A stretch of DNA of 16,151 nt from Bacillota bacterium (GTDB lineage Bacteria > Bacillota > Clostridia > Lachnospirales > Lachnospiraceae), in the NCBI GenBank assembly GCA_023437885.1, contig JAEZFH010000357.1, forward strand, positions 1 through 16,151, in the 5' to 3' direction. Both the position numbers and the translations under genes were made by a program. Every line of letters starts with the position of its first letter. Positions within the stretch are counted from its first letter, which is position 1. Shown one piece after another: positions 14,050 to 16,151 of this stretch. The notes below the pieces were generated by a model, which had not been told where the DNA came from, did no database searches, and was given only the letters and a program-made list of their open reading frames with translations.

Positions 14050-14862
14050 TTAATAGTATTCCTGGCTGACGTATACCAGGCTGGAGGTAAAGGTTCCTCC
14101 ATAGCTTTCGATATAGTCCCGGTATTCTTCATAGTTGACATAGTATTGCCTGCCCCAGGAGGAAATGCGAAGCATGATTCGTCCGGTCACTTCATCCTTA
14201 ATCAATGCGGTAACAGTAACATAATGTCCGTTGATATCCTGCTTTACTGCTTTGTAGTAATAAGGCTTGGAGATTTCCTCCGGAGCCTCGGGGGCTTTTA
14301 TTCCGGGAGACTGATAATCAATTTCCTTCAGCTCATAGAAGGGAATCCCTTTTTTGCCCCAGAGCCTTGGGGTGTTCGGACCGATGGAAAGAATGACCGG
14401 AAGGTCCTTCCCCAGCATTTCTTCAATTCTGTCATACATATCATAATAATTCAGTCTCCATTTCCAGGCGGCCTTTAAACCGAGTCCGTAGGCACCGGAA
14501 TAGGAATTGACGGCGTGAGCAACAGACGGACCAAGTACTGCAATTAACGGCTTGGTCTTGGTATAGGTCTTGTGAACCGTATAGACACAGGTAATATAAT
14601 CTATATAATCAATTTCATTTTGCTTAATTGCTAAAGCAGTAATGGGAGTTCTAAGAGCCTTGTTCTGCAGCGCGAGATACAGGAAGAAATCTGCAGTCGC
14701 GATGGTTCCGCAGCCGTAGTTATGAAGAATATAATCCTTACTATACCGGTGATCTGCCGAAAACCACATCTGGCTTCCTCCGAAATATTTATCACTGTTC
14801 TTGATTACAGGAAGATAGTCCGGCTGGCGAAGTGCGGTGATTGCGTTGTCTTTAAATGGCAC
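14050..14862 (-). CDS. Papain/C39-like cysteine peptidase-fold protein, function unknown
   Basis: The 270-residue product looks like a papain-fold (C39-like) hydrolase. A Cys-Gly motif starts a helix (NYGCGTIATADFFLYLA, Cys51). A late His lies in GHYVTVTAL (His213), followed by ISSWGRQYYV (235-241), the place where such proteins usually have Asn or Asp before Trp-Gly. GGSQMWFS (28-35) may supply an oxyanion glutamine. No signal peptide or membrane helix is seen, so it should be cytoplasmic. I chose GTG 14862 because AGGAGA (complement of 14870-14875) lies 7 nt upstream. The frame stays open to an ATG at 15024, giving 324 residues, but none of the upstream ATGs has a ribosome binding site. It is a single gene facing the MFS gene. 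The fold is an inference from motifs and the substrate is unknown. Confidence 0.75.
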   Translation of the reverse strand: MPFKDNAITALRQPDYLPVIKNSDKYFGGSQMWFSADHRYSKDYILHNYGCGTIATADFFLYLALQNKALRTPITALAIKQNEIDYIDYITCVYTVHKTYTKTKPLIAVLGPSVAHAVNSYSGAYGLGLKAAWKWRLNYYDMYDRIEEMLGKDLPVILSIGPNTPRLWGKKGIPFYELKEIDYQSPGIKAPEAPEEISKPYYYKAVKQDINGHYVTVTALIKDEVTGRIMLRISSWGRQYYVNYEEYRDYIESYGGTFTSSLVYVSQEYY

Positions 14863-15053
14863 AGTAAATTCTCCTATATTTATATTCTCACAATAGTTTA
14901 TTCTGCTTCGCTTGTTCATGTTGCAGGTTAAAAATATAAATGCGCGGCGGAGTTTAGTGCGAGAAAACAATGGCACAGATAGTTCACTCGCAGTCATGCG
15001 ACCGGAGATAAGGGGCATGAACATGGTAAATATTCATGATCTAACGATATAAC

Positions 15054-15100
15054 AAAACTGCGTATGCTGTAGTTGTGAGACCCTCGGCATGCGCAGTTTT
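15054..15100 (-). terminator. Terminator after the ABC-F gene
   Basis: AAAACTGCGTATGC (15054-15067) and GCATGCGCAGTTTT (15087-15100) form a 14-bp stem with one G-U pair and a 19-nt loop. On the minus strand it lies 68 bp past the ABC-F stop and ends in TTTTG. The A/T tracts on both sides make it able to work in both directions. It separates the ABC-F gene from the C39-like gene. Confidence 0.8.
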
Positions 15101-15168
15101 TATATAGATTATTGTTATCGTCTGGTTTACCTGCTGAGATGGATCTGAGCATTGTCTGGCAGGCGAAA

Positions 15169-16151
15169 TTATTCCTGACCGCTCTCATCCTCAGCATCAA
15201 ACTGACTGATCTGTCTCTTTCTGGCTTGTTCGTCACTGTCAAGATATTCATCGTAGGTAGTGATTTTATCAATCAGATGACCATTGTAAATCTCCATAAT
15301 ACGGTTTGCCGAAGTTTGGATAAACTGATGGTCCGGAGAGGTGAACAGGGCAACGCCGGAAAATTTAATCAGTCCATTGTTCAGGGCGGTGATGGATTCC
15401 ATGTCCAGATGGTTGGTAGGCTCATCCAGGATCAGTATATTAGCTCCGGCAATCATCATTTTAGATAAGAGAACACGGACCCGCTCTCCGCCGGAGAGAA
15501 CATTTACTTTCTTGGAGCCTTCTTCGCCGGCGAACAGCATTCTGCCCATGAAGCCGCGGACATAGGTAACATCCTTTTCCGGAGAGAAGGGCATCAGGAA
15601 ATCAACGATGGTTTCATCCCCGGAGAAAAGCTTCGTATTATCCTTGGGGAAATAGGACACATTGGTGGTAACACCCCATTTGTAGGTTCCCTCATCGGGT
15701 TCTTCCTCGCCTGCGAGTATTTTGAACAGAAGAGTGGTTGCCTGGGTGTTGGGTCCGACAAATGCAATCTTATCCTCCCTGCCTACGATGAAGGAAATCT
15801 TATCCAATACCTTAACTCCATCTACGGTCTTGGATAGGTTTTCAACCGTAAGAACCTCATTGCCGATTTCACGGCTGGGACGGAAATCAATATAAGGATA
15901 TTTTCTGCTGGAGGGACGGATGTCATCCAGCTCGATTTTCTCAAGAGCTTTCTTTCTGGAGGTAGCCTGCTTGGATTTGGAGGCATTGGCACTGAAGCGC
16001 TGGATAAATTCCTGCAGTTCCTTGATTTTCTCTTCCTTCTTCTTGTTGGCTTCCTTCATCTGCTTCACCATCAGCTGGCTGGACTCATACCAGAAGTCAT
16101 AGTTACCGGAATAGAGCTGTATCTTGGCATAGTCGATGTCCGCGATATGAG
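15169..16151 (-). CDS. ABC-F family ATP-binding protein, C-terminal part (partial)
   Basis: The gene enters from the right edge; about 327 codons are visible, from HIADIDYAKIQLYSGNYDFWYESSQL to the stop. ABC-F proteins are soluble paired ATPases that act on ribosomes. The order here is: end of the first ATPase domain, a charged coiled-coil linker (EANKKKEEKIKELQEF), then the second domain with signature LSGGERVRVLLSKM and Walker B ILILDEPTNHLD. This and SPDHQFIQT, ANRIMEI and YDEYLDSDEQA resemble the YkpA/YbiT branch. The second Walker A reads GPNTQATTLL, without the Gly-Lys of GxxxxGK[ST], and the switch region reads TSPDHQF rather than the usual SHD. The second ATP site may therefore be weak or inactive. 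To my knowledge a degenerate Walker A here is shared by relatives; the Pro for His is less expected. An antibiotic-resistance role is not supported. Confidence 0.92.
   Translation of the reverse strand, partial: HIADIDYAKIQLYSGNYDFWYESSQLMVKQMKEANKKKEEKIKELQEFIQRFSANASKSKQATSRKKALEKIELDDIRPSSRKYPYIDFRPSREIGNEVLTVENLSKTVDGVKVLDKISFIVGREDKIAFVGPNTQATTLLFKILAGEEEPDEGTYKWGVTTNVSYFPKDNTKLFSGDETIVDFLMPFSPEKDVTYVRGFMGRMLFAGEEGSKKVNVLSGGERVRVLLSKMMIAGANILILDEPTNHLDMESITALNNGLIKFSGVALFTSPDHQFIQTSANRIMEIYNGHLIDKITTYDEYLDSDEQARKRQISQFDAEDESGQE

Noticed and set aside
14863..15024. 54-codon N-terminal extension of the C39-like protein from ATG 15024
   Set aside because: The frame is open but no ATG in it has a ribosome binding site, whereas GTG 14862 has AGGAGA at 7 nt; the extension also has no recognisable domain or signal peptide.

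Overview
The window looks like the chromosome of a moderate-G+C Firmicute, most likely a Clostridia member near Lachnospiraceae. This is an inference from the order of the fatty-acid genes, the protein sequences, strong AGGAGG-type ribosome binding sites and a threonine T-box leader. There is no phage, plasmid, IS element, tRNA, rRNA or CRISPR array.

Region 1 (1-6221, + strand) is the distal part of a type II fatty-acid synthesis operon: fabG (3' end only), fabF, accB, fabZ, accC, accD, accA. All four acetyl-CoA carboxylase subunits sit among the elongation enzymes, so malonyl-CoA supply (AccABCD), condensation (FabF), ketoreduction (FabG) and dehydration (FabZ) are transcribed together. A strong intrinsic terminator follows accA. 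Every gap in this operon wider than about 80 bp carries an inverted repeat, and two gaps also hold short tandem repeats.

Region 2 (6222-8653, +) holds a HEAT-like protein gene behind an AT-rich 15-nt repeat array. It is followed by a two-gene flavodoxin-fold operon behind a 19-nt repeat array. The first gene of that pair is interrupted by one in-frame TAG; the second is intact and overlaps it by 7 nt.

Region 3 (8654-12215, +) has a promoter, a T-box leader with ACC specifier and an intrinsic terminator controlling thrS, then an XRE-type regulator with a large helical C-terminal part.

Region 4 (12216-13968, +) is a tandem array of 18/19-nt units, a promoter, an MFS transporter and a terminator.

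Region 5 (13969-16151, - strand) has a papain/C39-like protein of unknown role and, upstream of it, the 3' part of an ABC-F ATPase gene that runs off the window. A bidirectional-looking terminator separates the two.

The most unusual trait is the density of unrelated intergenic tandem repeats (units of 25, 14-15, 15, 19 and 18/19 nt). The other notable points are the hairpins at nearly every fab/acc junction, the single-stop flavodoxin gene, and an ABC-F second ATPase site lacking both the Walker A lysine and the switch histidine. I did not find a clearly new multi-gene system.
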